A stretch of 29,792 nt of DNA, from positions 1 through 29,792 of the IMG/VR virus record IMGVR_UViG_3300025828_003868. The stretch is one strand, 5' to 3'. The notes beneath the pieces are model-generated. The model was given only the letters and a program-made list of their open reading frames with translations. It was not told the DNA's origin and made no database searches. The translations under genes and the position numbers were made by a program. This document shows positions 14,447 to 22,776 of this stretch, piece by piece. Position 1 is the stretch's first letter; the number at the start of each line of letters is the position of its first letter. This DNA comes from a virus.

Positions 14447-15803
14447 ATAAGTAGTCTTTTAACCTATCACCCTCGACTGGACGATCTAAGTAATCTTTAC
14501 CTAAAATCCAAATGTCTGGGTTTTTTTCGTCGATTTGTTTAATCCAGTCTTCATAACAGGCTTTAACCCCGCTTAATCCTCTTAAATACTGAGCACCTAC
14601 TGTGTGAAAAGCGTTACTCCACCAAATAACTGAATTTTCTTCTGGTGTAATTAGCTTAGTCACTTTTTCAGGATTAATACATATGTCAGTATGAATAAAA
14701 GTGTGTTTTAATGACCTGTATTTTTCCCAGTGTTCTTTGATTACTTTTTCTGATCCCCACCAAGCAATCTCTCGTTCCCATAATTTTTTTCTACTAAGAT
14801 TTTGTGTTTCGTTGCCCCCTGTTTCATCTATTCTATATTTCTTTTGTGCATAATCAAGAAACGCAGGATAATCTTCACCATCCCATTCAGTAACTAGTAA
14901 TTTTTTAAAAGCTAATGACGGTTTACTATAGTCAAAGAATACTACTTCTGAGTCTTCTTCAAATCCATAGTGGTGAAGAATCATATTAGGTTTAAAACTA
15001 GCAGCAACCGCATAGAGTTTTTTGACAGGTTGATTCATAGTAACATATTTTAAGTCTGAATAATTTTCAGTATTCCAAAAGAAAACACACTTTTGAGCAT
15101 AATTAGCAATAGAAGTAATCCATGATAATTGATGCTCTAACTCTGCTGCACTAGTTTTAGGATAGATATACTCTTTACACTCTCTAATTTTAGGATGAAA
15201 GTTGTATACAGTTAGATCATTAGCTAAAGAAGTATTTATGAAATTCCAACCATCAACTAATGGGGTACAAACGGTTAACTCTTCTGTAGGTTTCAAGGAT
15301 AATGGGGTATAGTCATCATGAATATCTTTTACGTGCCTACTAGCTTTGATAAGTGTTTCTTCTTTTGAGCTTTTTTCTCCAAAAACAGGCTTGTCAAACT
15401 TCTTATAATATTTAAGATTTACAAGCATACATTGTTTATGTAGTCCATAATAACCTTGTGCTCCACTAGGATTATTTTTATTTTTCTTATTTTTATCCAT
15501 AATGTGGCCTGTAATAAAGAAATCTTGTTTTTCAATCCATTTTTCGATGAATTGAAAAAAAGTAACTTCTTTGATTATATGACCAACTGATTGAACTATG
15601 CAGTAATCAACATCATATGAAAGTGCTTCGTCTAAAACATCATTGATATTATTTTTTACGATAATAGGGCCAAAATACTTAAATCGAGTAAAAAATTCTG
15701 TTATTTCTTTATTTTTTTCAGCTTGAGTTAAGTTTTGTGACATACGTGTATCATCATATATGCCTACAACGTAGTTTTTATTTTTACCCATGATTCTTTT
15801 CAT
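14430..15803 (-). CDS. Large phage protein, possibly glycosyltransferase-like
   Basis: This is a 457-residue protein. The N-terminal third (YVVGIYDDTR, then DYCIVQSVGHIIKE and FITGHIMDKN) reads like a nucleotide-sugar-binding alpha/beta fold. GYYGLHKQCMLVNLKYY is followed by a short acidic region. The rest is aromatic and His/Trp-rich (VFFWNTENYSDL, HYGFEEDSEVVFFDYS, AWWGSEKVIKEHW), without a clear catalytic motif. No transmembrane segments are visible. It overlaps both flanking hydroxylase-like genes, so the three are likely to work together. Two in-frame ATGs lie four codons apart (15803 and 15791), and I keep the longer. A glycosyltransferase role is a guess from the fold-like N-terminus and the context. 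Confidence 0.7.
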   Translation of the reverse strand: MKRIMGKNKNYVVGIYDDTRMSQNLTQAEKNKEITEFFTRFKYFGPIIVKNNINDVLDEALSYDVDYCIVQSVGHIIKEVTFFQFIEKWIEKQDFFITGHIMDKNKKNKNNPSGAQGYYGLHKQCMLVNLKYYKKFDKPVFGEKSSKEETLIKASRHVKDIHDDYTPLSLKPTEELTVCTPLVDGWNFINTSLANDLTVYNFHPKIRECKEYIYPKTSAAELEHQLSWITSIANYAQKCVFFWNTENYSDLKYVTMNQPVKKLYAVAASFKPNMILHHYGFEEDSEVVFFDYSKPSLAFKKLLVTEWDGEDYPAFLDYAQKKYRIDETGGNETQNLSRKKLWEREIAWWGSEKVIKEHWEKYRSLKHTFIHTDICINPEKVTKLITPEENSVIWWSNAFHTVGAQYLRGLSGVKACYEDWIKQIDEKNPDIWILGKDYLDRPVEGDRLKDYLYAYNC

Positions 15804-16416
15804 AGCTTCTCTCTACAAGATTTTCAAACTCTTTTGTTTTAACTCCGTGAACAATTATATGATATCTGTCTTCCTTACTATCGTTAATGTACGCATGCTC
15901 ATTGCCTACATCTAACATCAGTGCAGTCCCTGGCTCAAAAGGTACAAACCCTTTATGACCTTTCATTTTCATTTTACACCCATCAGGATGATTAAGAGCC
16001 ATATTAATTGGAGATAGCTTATTAATATCTGTATCTACATGAGGAGTGATATACCCTCCTGGCTCAAGTAACATGAATCTAACTCTAAAATATCTTTTGT
16101 AAGGAAATTTGTTTTTAAAGAAATTAACAGTATAAGGACATAAATCAGCTATCTCAGTCCAATGATAAGGAGCCTCATCATTTGATGAATAACCGTACTC
16201 TTCATAGTGATTAGTTTTTTCAGCGGAAATTCCGTGAATACATAAACTACGCCAACCTTTATGTCTATAGCCTCCCGTACCATCTTGATCTCTATGTTTT
16301 ACAAAAATACTCCTTAAAGCTACTGCCTCTTTAAGCATTGTTTCATGATCGTATTGTATATCAAGTTTAAGCCAAGGTAATTTACTCTTATTTACAATCC
16401 AATTAAAATCAGTCAT
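15784..16416 (-). CDS. Aspartyl/asparaginyl beta-hydroxylase-like oxygenase
   Basis: This 210-residue protein has the full iron and cosubstrate set of the aspartyl/asparaginyl hydroxylase family (PF05118 type): H126 and D128 in GGYITPHVDTD, H174 in GNEHAYIND and R184 in EDRYHIIVHG. VRFMLLEPGG before the HxD and PFEPGTALMLDV before the distal His are typical. The N-terminal 90 residues hold many aromatic residues and probably form the substrate cap. It would hydroxylate a protein or small-molecule target; which one cannot be told. The start overlaps the Fe-S carrier gene by 8 bases, and the end overlaps the next gene by 20. Having an Fe-S carrier next to iron-dependent oxygenases suggests attention to iron supply. 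Confidence 0.85.
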   Translation of the reverse strand: MTDFNWIVNKSKLPWLKLDIQYDHETMLKEAVALRSIFVKHRDQDGTGGYRHKGWRSLCIHGISAEKTNHYEEYGYSSNDEAPYHWTEIADLCPYTVNFFKNKFPYKRYFRVRFMLLEPGGYITPHVDTDINKLSPINMALNHPDGCKMKMKGHKGFVPFEPGTALMLDVGNEHAYINDSKEDRYHIIVHGVKTKEFENLVERSYEKNHG

Positions 16417-16927
16417 ATAGATCTAGTAACTCCTCATCAAAAGCAAAACTGGTACCACAACCACACGATGCACGTGCCCCAGGGTTATCAACCTTTAAAA
16501 GTTTGTTCATGCCTTTATCTTCTAAATCAATAGTAGTTCCATATAAAAACTGTAAAGATTCACGGTCTACCAAAGCAGGTGGCGAATCCGAAAACTTAAT
16601 ATCATTCTCCGAAATCGCTGTGTCCACATCAAACTCGTAATTAAAACCAGAGCAACCTCCTCCAATGACACCAAATCTAAAATATTGTCCTTTTTCGAGA
16701 TTTTGAGTAATAAAGATTTTAGCTTTTGCAGTAATATTTGGCAACTGTCCAGAATAAGATTGATCAATGATCGGAGCGTTTCCATGAAAATCATCTAATA
16801 CTTTATCAAAAAGAGAAAAGTCTCTTTTTTGTTCTTGCGGTTGCTCTCTTTCTAGATCAATACTGGCTTCTAGTTCTTCAAACCATTTATCAATATTAAT
16901 GTCGGATTGCTCTTGGTTGTGTGTCAT
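16409..16927 (-). CDS. A-type iron-sulfur cluster carrier (IscA/ErpA/HesB family) with N-terminal extension
   Basis: With the ATG at 16927 (GAGGA ribosome binding site 6 bases upstream) the protein has 172 residues. The family core begins near 62 and carries the three cluster-binding cysteines C92 (GGGCSGFNYEF), C155 and C157 (ASCGCGTSF). It would pass Fe-S clusters to host or phage enzymes; a radical SAM protein is encoded at 28739-29581. The N-terminal 60 residues (many Glu, Gln and Asp, including FEELEASIDLEREQPQEQ) are an addition to the usual 107-120 residue family length and may be a partner-binding tail. IscA-like genes are known in several marine phages, so the core call is strong. 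The start overlaps the end of the glycosyltransferase gene by 32 bases. Confidence 0.93.
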   Translation of the reverse strand: MTHNQEQSDINIDKWFEELEASIDLEREQPQEQKRDFSLFDKVLDDFHGNAPIIDQSYSGQLPNITAKAKIFITQNLEKGQYFRFGVIGGGCSGFNYEFDVDTAISENDIKFSDSPPALVDRESLQFLYGTTIDLEDKGMNKLLKVDNPGARASCGCGTSFAFDEELLDLYD

Positions 16928-18056
16928 GTAAATCCTCAAGTACTTTCACATAAGATTGAACAACAGATTCCCATGTATTTGGAAATGTTGTATTTTTCAC
17001 TTTTTCAAAATAATCTTTTTTATCGTGTGAATGATATGCCCATTGTAACATTTTTTGTAAAGATTGTCCATCAGGCTCATTCATAAATGTGTGAGAATTC
17101 ATCATCGTAAAAGAATCACCTGGTTTTTGAGCAAATATTTGACCAGAGGTAATATCTACGTGCTTTGGGTGAGTTTTTATTCTACGCCCTACATCATCAG
17201 GAATAAAGTCTTGATGTGGTCCAGTATCAGGTAGTATAGGCACACAACCACAAGCAGCAGCTTCTTGGATATGCATACCAAATCCTTCAGCTCTGTAAGG
17301 ATGTACTACTACCTTAGAGGCTGTAAACAATCCTGCCATCTCTTCATCTGTCAATGGGTCATCAATATAAAGAACCTTAGCACAGTCCGTTTTGTATTGC
17401 ATCTTAATAAGTTCATTTAAAACACTATTTTTTCCATAAATTTGAGGACTATCTTTGATAATTAATCTTGCATTATCGTATGACTTAAAGCAATTGTGCC
17501 AAGCATTGATTAAAAGATCTAGACCTTTTCGCCATTGAGAGTTTCCAACATAAACAAAATTAAATTTATCAGGATTTATCCCATATCTAGTTAAAGGCTT
17601 AGCTTCTTTATTGAATACTTTTTCATTATAACCGTTAGGCACAGTAGTAATTTTTTTAGGATTAATTCCTCCTCTAACAGCAACGTCTCTGATATAGTTA
17701 GAAGGAACAATGACATGATCAGCAAATGTTTCCCATTTATATTGCCACTCAAAAGGAATCTTTGGGTACTCCCAAGGTTGAATATAAACTACTTTAGTTG
17801 CTTCGTTAACAGGCCATTGCCATATAGGAGGATAAGAATGTCTTAATTGTATATCTGGACCGTTCTCAGGGTGTTCTTTTCCTTGTAATTCTTTTAACGT
17901 TTTAACTATGTTTTTTTCTACACCGTGTGTAGGATCAAAAGAATCAAGAGAAGTAATAAAAACGTTATGATATTTAGTAAGCTCTAAAGCAATATTTCTA
18001 TTGATAATAGTCAATGAGTGATTATCATAAAATTTTCCTACAATTTCAATATTCAT
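16896..18056 (-). CDS. Glycosyltransferase, GT-B fold, family 4 type
   Basis: This 386-residue protein transfers a sugar from an activated donor. The C-terminal donor domain has the family mark EGFGMHIQE with the paired glutamates E257 and E265 (EX7E). FVYVGNSQWRKGLDLLINAW at 167-186 is the start of this domain. The N-terminal domain (VPSNYIRDVAVRGG, TTVPNGYN) is the acceptor half. No membrane segment or signal peptide is visible, as expected for a cytoplasmic enzyme. It overlaps the upstream glycosyltransferase gene as TAATG and the Fe-S carrier gene by 32 bases. It belongs to the surface-sugar cassette; the sugar donor and acceptor cannot be told. Confidence 0.9.
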   Translation of the reverse strand: MNIEIVGKFYDNHSLTIINRNIALELTKYHNVFITSLDSFDPTHGVEKNIVKTLKELQGKEHPENGPDIQLRHSYPPIWQWPVNEATKVVYIQPWEYPKIPFEWQYKWETFADHVIVPSNYIRDVAVRGGINPKKITTVPNGYNEKVFNKEAKPLTRYGINPDKFNFVYVGNSQWRKGLDLLINAWHNCFKSYDNARLIIKDSPQIYGKNSVLNELIKMQYKTDCAKVLYIDDPLTDEEMAGLFTASKVVVHPYRAEGFGMHIQEAAACGCVPILPDTGPHQDFIPDDVGRRIKTHPKHVDITSGQIFAQKPGDSFTMMNSHTFMNEPDGQSLQKMLQWAYHSHDKKDYFEKVKNTTFPNTWESVVQSYVKVLEDLHDTQPRAIRH

Positions 18057-18907
18057 TAGTATGCTCTCCCTAAATTCTGTACAAGATACTCTTCTACTTG
18101 ACTAGAAGGGATAGGTATTACTTTGGGCCACTGTGCTTCCCCTAGTCCTGATGTTTTAAAATTTTCTAATTCATGAAAATTATCCCAAGTAACTTGAGAC
18201 CAAATCTGATAAAAAGGATCTTTTTCTACCAAATCAGAGTGACCGATATTATGAATTTTTTCGTGAAGCTCTTTTTCTGGTCGGCAAAGGCTCCAGTGAA
18301 GAGCGACTAGAGGGCTCATAAGCCTATTTCCTCCTGCTCCAGACTTATCTGTCCACCTAGCATAAGTAAAAGTGCTATCTTTTGAAGTTACAACTCCTTG
18401 ATTTTCTCCAAAAAACGGGGTATCATCAGTGTTTGCGATCATAAGTGTTTGAGAGTTTCCATCGTTATCAGTTAAGACTTTATAAGGAGTGGCCCAAGTC
18501 ATACAAATATCCATCTTGTACATGTATGGCTCTACAATGGGACAAAAGTCGTAGAAAAAACTTTTAGCATTGACTAGCATCTCATCAGCATCAAAAGAAA
18601 AAATCCAGTCATGAGAACATTGTTCTTTTAAAAAGTTACGCTCATAGTTATCGTTTTCAATAGCAACTTTAGATTGATGAAAGTCTTCTTCAATAATAGA
18701 GATTTTACCATCACCATCAATCTGTGATAACTCTGTCCATAAAGCATCTTCATCGATTGAGAAAGAGTTTCCACTCCAGGTTATACGATCTTTATCAATT
18801 CCTAAAATAATCTCATCTACATAGTTATAGTATCTTTTGATGGAATTTGGTAAAAAACGATTAGCATCGTAGGAAATTAAACTAATAACACTTTTTTTCT
18901 TAGCCAT
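18056..18907 (-). CDS. Glycosyltransferase, GT-A fold, family 2-like
   Basis: This 283-residue protein begins with SVISLISYDANRFLPNSIKRYY, followed by a strand VDEIILGIDKD and a DxD-type motif WIFSFDADEML (about 101-111) that would hold the metal-bound nucleotide sugar. The remaining region has many Trp and His residues (LVALHWSLCRPEKELHEKI), as seen in GT2-like proteins of phage sugar clusters. It overlaps the upstream methyltransferase gene by 8 bases and the downstream GT4 gene by 1 base. The sugar it transfers is not known. A nucleotidyltransferase could have a similar start, but the DADEM motif favours a glycosyltransferase. Confidence 0.8.
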   Translation of the reverse strand: MAKKKSVISLISYDANRFLPNSIKRYYNYVDEIILGIDKDRITWSGNSFSIDEDALWTELSQIDGDGKISIIEEDFHQSKVAIENDNYERNFLKEQCSHDWIFSFDADEMLVNAKSFFYDFCPIVEPYMYKMDICMTWATPYKVLTDNDGNSQTLMIANTDDTPFFGENQGVVTSKDSTFTYARWTDKSGAGGNRLMSPLVALHWSLCRPEKELHEKIHNIGHSDLVEKDPFYQIWSQVTWDNFHELENFKTSGLGEAQWPKVIPIPSSQVEEYLVQNLGRAY

Positions 18908-19643
18908 TTTTAACCTGTGTATTTGCTGTTGGTTTAGAAACTACTTTTGTAGTTGATTTTTTAACTAGTCCAAAAACTCTAATACCGCTATAATATTTAG
19001 ATGCATCAGCATTTCCTCCAGAAACTCTAATCTCATTAAATTGCGAGTTGAATTTAGATTCATGGCGTTTCATAGATTCATTTAACATCTCTGCGTGCAT
19101 ATGCGTTGATTGTTGACTGAATACAACAACTGAACTCTGTGAAAGTGCTGGAAGAATTTTTTCAAAAAATCCATCATAGATTTCTGCGTTAACAGGACTG
19201 ACATCAAAGAAACATAGATTAAATTTACCTTTTGGCAAGTCAGCCTCTCTGAAATCACCCTCAATAATTTGTACTTTATCTCCATTTACTACATCAGGTT
19301 GAAGTCTATAAGTATTAAGATTAGCTTCTAGTTGAGATTTCATATTATCCCATATGTATCCTTCTGGAGCCCATTTGTTAGGCTCTCTTTCGTCATATAA
19401 AAAACTATCAATACCTGTTGCATTGATATCATTACCTCGCATAGCCGCAATTAAAGTAGATCCTTTATATGTACCAATTTCTAAATAATTAACTGATTCT
19501 GCAGCACAAAGATTATTGATAAGACACTTTAGCCTTATAGAGCTAAGACCATGCATCTCCCGCTCTCGTTCAGTAATTTTTGATCTTTCGTTATCTGCCA
19601 TTTCAAGTGAAGCTTTTACCCACTCATGATTTAATTTACCCAT
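18900..19643 (-). CDS. Class I SAM-dependent methyltransferase (O-methyltransferase-like)
   Basis: This 247-residue protein has the SAM motif NYLEIGTYKGSTLIAAM (52-68), the acidic strand end ATGIDSF, and motif NLCFFDVSPV around 142-151. These form the class I Rossmann layout of the Methyltransf_24 / catechol-O-methyltransferase-like group. It lacks a clear substrate-recognition motif. The C-terminal tail (from 228) is Thr/Lys-rich and probably disordered. It sits inside the sugar cassette between two glycosyltransferase genes and overlaps neighbours at both ends, so capping or decorating a glycan by O-methylation is a sensible inference. Confidence in fold is high, in substrate low. Confidence 0.8.
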   Translation of the reverse strand: MGKLNHEWVKASLEMADNERSKITEREREMHGLSSIRLKCLINNLCAAESVNYLEIGTYKGSTLIAAMRGNDINATGIDSFLYDEREPNKWAPEGYIWDNMKSQLEANLNTYRLQPDVVNGDKVQIIEGDFREADLPKGKFNLCFFDVSPVNAEIYDGFFEKILPALSQSSVVVFSQQSTHMHAEMLNESMKRHESKFNSQFNEIRVSGGNADASKYYSGIRVFGLVKKSTTKVVSKPTANTQVKNG

Positions 19644-19852
19644 TATTTACTCCTTTTAAATAATCTATCTACAAAAACAAAGGGAATGCATACAATAAAG
19701 TATATCATCCAAAACACAACTAAAGGAATAGCCCAGATTAATGATACGCATAATCCCAAAAGTATTAAAAAGGATAAAAAGGGACCGGCTTTTTCTCGTT
19801 GAGTATGGAGTGTTTTTGTAAGTTCATCTTTTGTTATGTACACCTTATCCAC
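19643..19852 (-). CDS. Small membrane protein
   Basis: This 69-residue protein has a basic, soluble N-terminus (about 22 residues) followed by one long or two short hydrophobic stretches (FLSFLILLGLCVSLIWAI and VVFWMIYFIVCIPFVFV) separated only by a proline, then a basic end (RLFKRSK). It would sit in the inner membrane with both ends probably on the cytoplasmic side. It overlaps the GT2 gene by 8 bases and the methyltransferase by 1. The position inside the glycan cassette hints at a membrane anchor or small flippase-associated protein, but no family is recognised. Confidence 0.75.
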   Translation of the reverse strand: MDKVYITKDELTKTLHTQREKAGPFLSFLILLGLCVSLIWAIPLVVFWMIYFIVCIPFVFVDRLFKRSK

Positions 19853-20585
19853 TTTTTATCTCCTTGTCCAGCGTTTTATAAAATTTTGAGTTTGCCCATT
19901 TCGTCTGGAGACGAGCGAGGTTTCTCATTTCCATATCAGCTTTACTTTGATCTTTTATTCGCTTGTTATCGCGGGATTCATGATGATAGAGTCGTACAGG
20001 TATCTGATAGATGTGGAAACCAGCTTCTCGTCCTGATAAGCAGTAATCCACGTCTCTGTTGTAAGTCCATTCAAAGGAGGGGTCAAAGTTTCCCACGGAA
20101 TTGATAAGTTCCCGTCTAATGTAGCAACCTCCAAAAGTTGTCCAGGCAACTTCTCTCGTGGTATCGTACTGTCCTGTATCAACTTCCAGTTCTGACTTAA
20201 AAGTTCCCCCGTTTTCAAGTACCAGCCCACTTCCGAAGTGATCTGGTCTATTGTCTGTGAACTTTCCTCCAGCACACTGTATGTAATGTTTGCCACTTTT
20301 GTCTGTTGCTGGGTACAATAACAAACAACCAAACATTCCTGCTTCTGGGTATTGCTCGACATGTTCAAGCACCTCCTCCCACCATCCGTCATGATAAGGC
20401 GACATGTCGGCGTGTAAAATAAAGATGTCATCTTCTGGATACTGCGACCACATCTTTTGAAACATTAAGTCTGAACCAATTCCAGCAATATCACGTTCAT
20501 AATGAATGTCAAGTTCCCAAAACTGATTTTTATGGTGAATAATTTCTTCTTCAAAAACATACGGTGTTATAATTTTAATGCTCAT
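19845..20585 (-). CDS. Glycosyltransferase family 2-like protein
   Basis: This 246-residue protein has a GT-A layout. The acidic motif DIFILHADMSP (53-63) is the DxD-like site; it is followed by GWWEEVLEHVE and, in the second half, by TTFGGCYIRREL and WTYNRDVDYCLSGREAGF. The latter is a typical GT2 catalytic-base region (the D in RDVDYC) before the final YQIPVRLYHH. There is no membrane segment. The gene is somewhat richer in G+C than its neighbours, which may reflect more recent acquisition. It overlaps the upstream gene by 11 bases and the small membrane protein gene by 8. Donor and acceptor are unknown. Confidence 0.88.
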   Translation of the reverse strand: MSIKIITPYVFEEEIIHHKNQFWELDIHYERDIAGIGSDLMFQKMWSQYPEDDIFILHADMSPYHDGWWEEVLEHVEQYPEAGMFGCLLLYPATDKSGKHYIQCAGGKFTDNRPDHFGSGLVLENGGTFKSELEVDTGQYDTTREVAWTTFGGCYIRRELINSVGNFDPSFEWTYNRDVDYCLSGREAGFHIYQIPVRLYHHESRDNKRIKDQSKADMEMRNLARLQTKWANSKFYKTLDKEIKSG

Positions 20586-20997
20586 AAAATATATATTCTC
20601 TGTTATTATCTTTAATCATATCAAATTTAAGTTTATTTTCTCTGTGGTCTTCTAAAACTTTTTCAAAACCATAAATATGTATCTTTGTAAATCCTAACGC
20701 ATGAGCTAATACAATTGCATTCATACCAGAACTTAAACTGTGTGATTTTACCCAGTTTTTATAATCAAATTCATAACATCTTGGATAGTCTTTATACCGT
20801 GGATAAACTTTAGGATTTGTAAAAACTAATTGGTGTGTGAATCCGTCTACGTTTTTTCTTAGTAGACTTTCAACCACAGGTTCATCAACTGCAAATATAA
20901 TATTAGCCCACGAACAGTGAAAATTAGTACTAATAGTAAATCTATCAGGTTTTACTAAACTTTTACTTGGACCACCGCCTACTATATTACACTCCAT
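20575..20997 (-). CDS. Hypothetical protein with glycosyltransferase-like fold
   Basis: With the ATG at 20997, which overlaps the sulfotransferase stop as TAATG, this protein has about 140 residues. It starts with IVGGGPSKSL, a glycine-rich strand-loop motif seen in DUF115-like and sialyltransferase-like proteins, then ISTNFHCSWANIIFAVDEP and later SSGMNAIVLAHALGFTKIHIYGFE. Such Gly-Gly-Gly-Pro-Ser starts together with an ending IxIYGFE are typical of these nucleotide-sugar-binding folds. I cannot say which sugar, or whether it is enzymatically active, since it is short. It is part of the surface-sugar run and overlaps the glycosyltransferase downstream by 11 bases. Confidence 0.7.
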   Translation of the reverse strand: MECNIVGGGPSKSLVKPDRFTISTNFHCSWANIIFAVDEPVVESLLRKNVDGFTHQLVFTNPKVYPRYKDYPRCYEFDYKNWVKSHSLSSGMNAIVLAHALGFTKIHIYGFEKVLEDHRENKLKFDMIKDNNREYIFYEH

Positions 20998-21596
20998 TAG
21001 AACCAACCGTTATCGTAGTCTATCTGATATTTAGCTACAATCCATGCTTCTTGTTCATTCGTAAGATTAGCTTCTCTTTTCTCTCCAGATTGTTGTAAGT
21101 GAAGATTTGGGAGATGAACTTTTGCGTAGTCCTCTAAGAACTCTCTTACTTCTGTCATATTAGAATGATGAAAAGTATGAGTGAAGAACGCAGGATCTGA
21201 ACCATAGCACTCGGTTTGTGTTCTAAAGTGTGCTTTTACCATTTTGTTTTGTGTCATGTGGACATCCCACTCATTGATGAGATTTTGTATAGAACTAAGA
21301 TGTCCTAACCATTGCATATTTTGATAAGCACTGATAAACCGTTTAACAGGGTCTCTTTTAACACAGAACACAGTTTTACCCTCACTTGTTTCGATGTGTT
21401 CTGTTTTAATTAATCTTTTTATTTGTTTGTAAGCGTGGTTTTGTTTTTGAGGAACTTCAGGAAACCAATCTTTGTGTCTATATAATCCTGGTTCTCTCAT
21501 AAGCATCATCCATCCAAGTGTAGTTCTTGAAGCAACTTTAGGTGCAGGAACATAATGTAGATTGTCATCAAATAAGTTTTTGAAGGTTTTTATCAT
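20997..21596 (-). CDS. Carbohydrate sulfotransferase-like protein
   Basis: This 199-residue protein matches the Sulfotransfer_2 pattern. The 5'-phosphosulfate-binding motif is VPAPKVASRTTL (16-27), with K20 as the key lysine. The 3'-phosphate motif is CVKRDPVKRFISAYQN (78-93), with R81 and S89. It would move sulfate from PAPS to a sugar hydroxyl. PAPS would have to come from the host, because no APS kinase or ATP sulfurylase is seen. The gene overlaps the small gene upstream as ATGA and the next as TAATG. Sulfated glycans on phage or host surface are uncommon, so this is a notable part of the cassette. Confidence 0.85.
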   Translation of the reverse strand: MIKTFKNLFDDNLHYVPAPKVASRTTLGWMMLMREPGLYRHKDWFPEVPQKQNHAYKQIKRLIKTEHIETSEGKTVFCVKRDPVKRFISAYQNMQWLGHLSSIQNLINEWDVHMTQNKMVKAHFRTQTECYGSDPAFFTHTFHHSNMTEVREFLEDYAKVHLPNLHLQQSGEKREANLTNEQEAWIVAKYQIDYDNGWF

Positions 21597-21757
21597 AATT
21601 TATCTTTTATCTCTTTGACTCTAGCATTAATCCATTTTTTTACAGCTTCAGCTTCTTCTTGTGTTAAGTCCCATCGTTCTTTATGATCTGCTACCTCAAA
21701 ATCGTGAGATTCCCACTGAAGGGCGTGAAGAAGATTAAGTTCAATGCTGTTGATCAT
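21593..21757 (-). CDS. Small hypothetical helical protein
   Basis: This 54-residue frame fits exactly between epimerase and sulfotransferase. Its ATG overlaps the epimerase TAA as TAATG, and its TGA overlaps the sulfotransferase ATG as ATGA. The product is acidic in its first half and forms a likely long helix (TQEEAEAVKKWINARVKEI) at the end. I recognise no family; it could be a small subunit or an adaptor of the sulfotransferase. The exact coupling at both ends supports real translation. Confidence 0.7.
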   Translation of the reverse strand: MINSIELNLLHALQWESHDFEVADHKERWDLTQEEAEAVKKWINARVKEIKDKL

Positions 21758-22776
21758 TAGATTAATTTATCCGTCCATGTTTTAGGTGTTTCTTCCGTTA
21801 TGAACTCTAACGGTAAATGATACTCAAAGTCTTTTGGTTCTCTACCTTTAATCCAAGCAACCATACTTTCTAGTGTTTTATCTAAAGATATAGATGCGTT
21901 ATAGTTAAACTCTCTTCTGATTTTATCTGATGAGCAGTAAGCATTTTTTACTTCACGCGGTCTATCAGGAAAATGGTTGAAGGATGGGTATATAGAGGCA
22001 TAGTGTCCTACTTTATATGCAAGTTGTTTAATTGATATCTCGTTATCATCAGGGCCGATGTTATATGCTTGACGAGAAATATCTCTATCAGTAATCATCA
22101 TTTTATATACTGCTTCGATGCAGTCATAGACATCAGAAAATGAACGTTTTTGCTCCCCGTCTCCATATATCACAATAGGCTTACCTTGCAAAGCACGGTT
22201 AATCATAATCCCTACTACGTTTCTGAAAGGATCGTAGTAGCGTTGACCCACTCCGATAACATTATGAGGAACTACTGTTACAAAGTTTAGTCCATGAATA
22301 TCATGCAACATCTCAAGGTGTTCTTCTGCTTGAGCTTTTGCTAAACCATATGGATCAACTGGTTTACGCTGCATATCTTCTGTGAAGGGAGGGAGCTGTT
22401 CTCCATATCGCGCCATAGATGAACAATTAATTAATAATCTTACATTATTTGCTAAACAAGCTGATGCTATAGAAACTGTACCCGAAACTATAGAATTAAC
22501 TGTTATAGCAGGAGAAAAAACACTTAAACCTTCATAAGGTAAAGCTGCGGTATGAAATACTGTATCAACTCCTTTACACAATTCAGTAAGAAGCTTTGTA
22601 TTAGTTATATCTCCCTCTATATAGGTAGCTCGTTCTGGAACATTTCCTTCTACACCTCCAATCATATTGTCGATGCCTACGACTTCGTAACCTCCTTTAT
22701 TGATCAAGTAACGAGCAAAAGTACTTCCTAAAAGACCTCCTATACCTGTAATTAACACTTTTGTAGTTTTCACCAC
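21757..22776 (-). CDS. NAD-dependent sugar epimerase/dehydratase (extended SDR)
   Basis: This is a 339-residue extended short-chain dehydrogenase. The nucleotide-binding motif is LITGIGGLLGS (8-18), the catalytic set has Ser119/Ser120 and Y143 with K147 in DPYGLAKAQ. RSFSDVYDCIEAV and AYNIGPDD are typical of UDP-sugar 4-epimerases such as GalE/WbpP. It would epimerise or dehydrate a nucleotide sugar. The start is GTG at 22776 (or GTG at 22773), with AAGGAG 5 bases upstream of the first. It overlaps the RmlB-like gene by 7 bases. The exact sugar is not known. Confidence 0.88.
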   Translation of the reverse strand: MVKTTKVLITGIGGLLGSTFARYLINKGGYEVVGIDNMIGGVEGNVPERATYIEGDITNTKLLTELCKGVDTVFHTAALPYEGLSVFSPAITVNSIVSGTVSIASACLANNVRLLINCSSMARYGEQLPPFTEDMQRKPVDPYGLAKAQAEEHLEMLHDIHGLNFVTVVPHNVIGVGQRYYDPFRNVVGIMINRALQGKPIVIYGDGEQKRSFSDVYDCIEAVYKMMITDRDISRQAYNIGPDDNEISIKQLAYKVGHYASIYPSFNHFPDRPREVKNAYCSSDKIRREFNYNASISLDKTLESMVAWIKGREPKDFEYHLPLEFITEETPKTWTDKLI

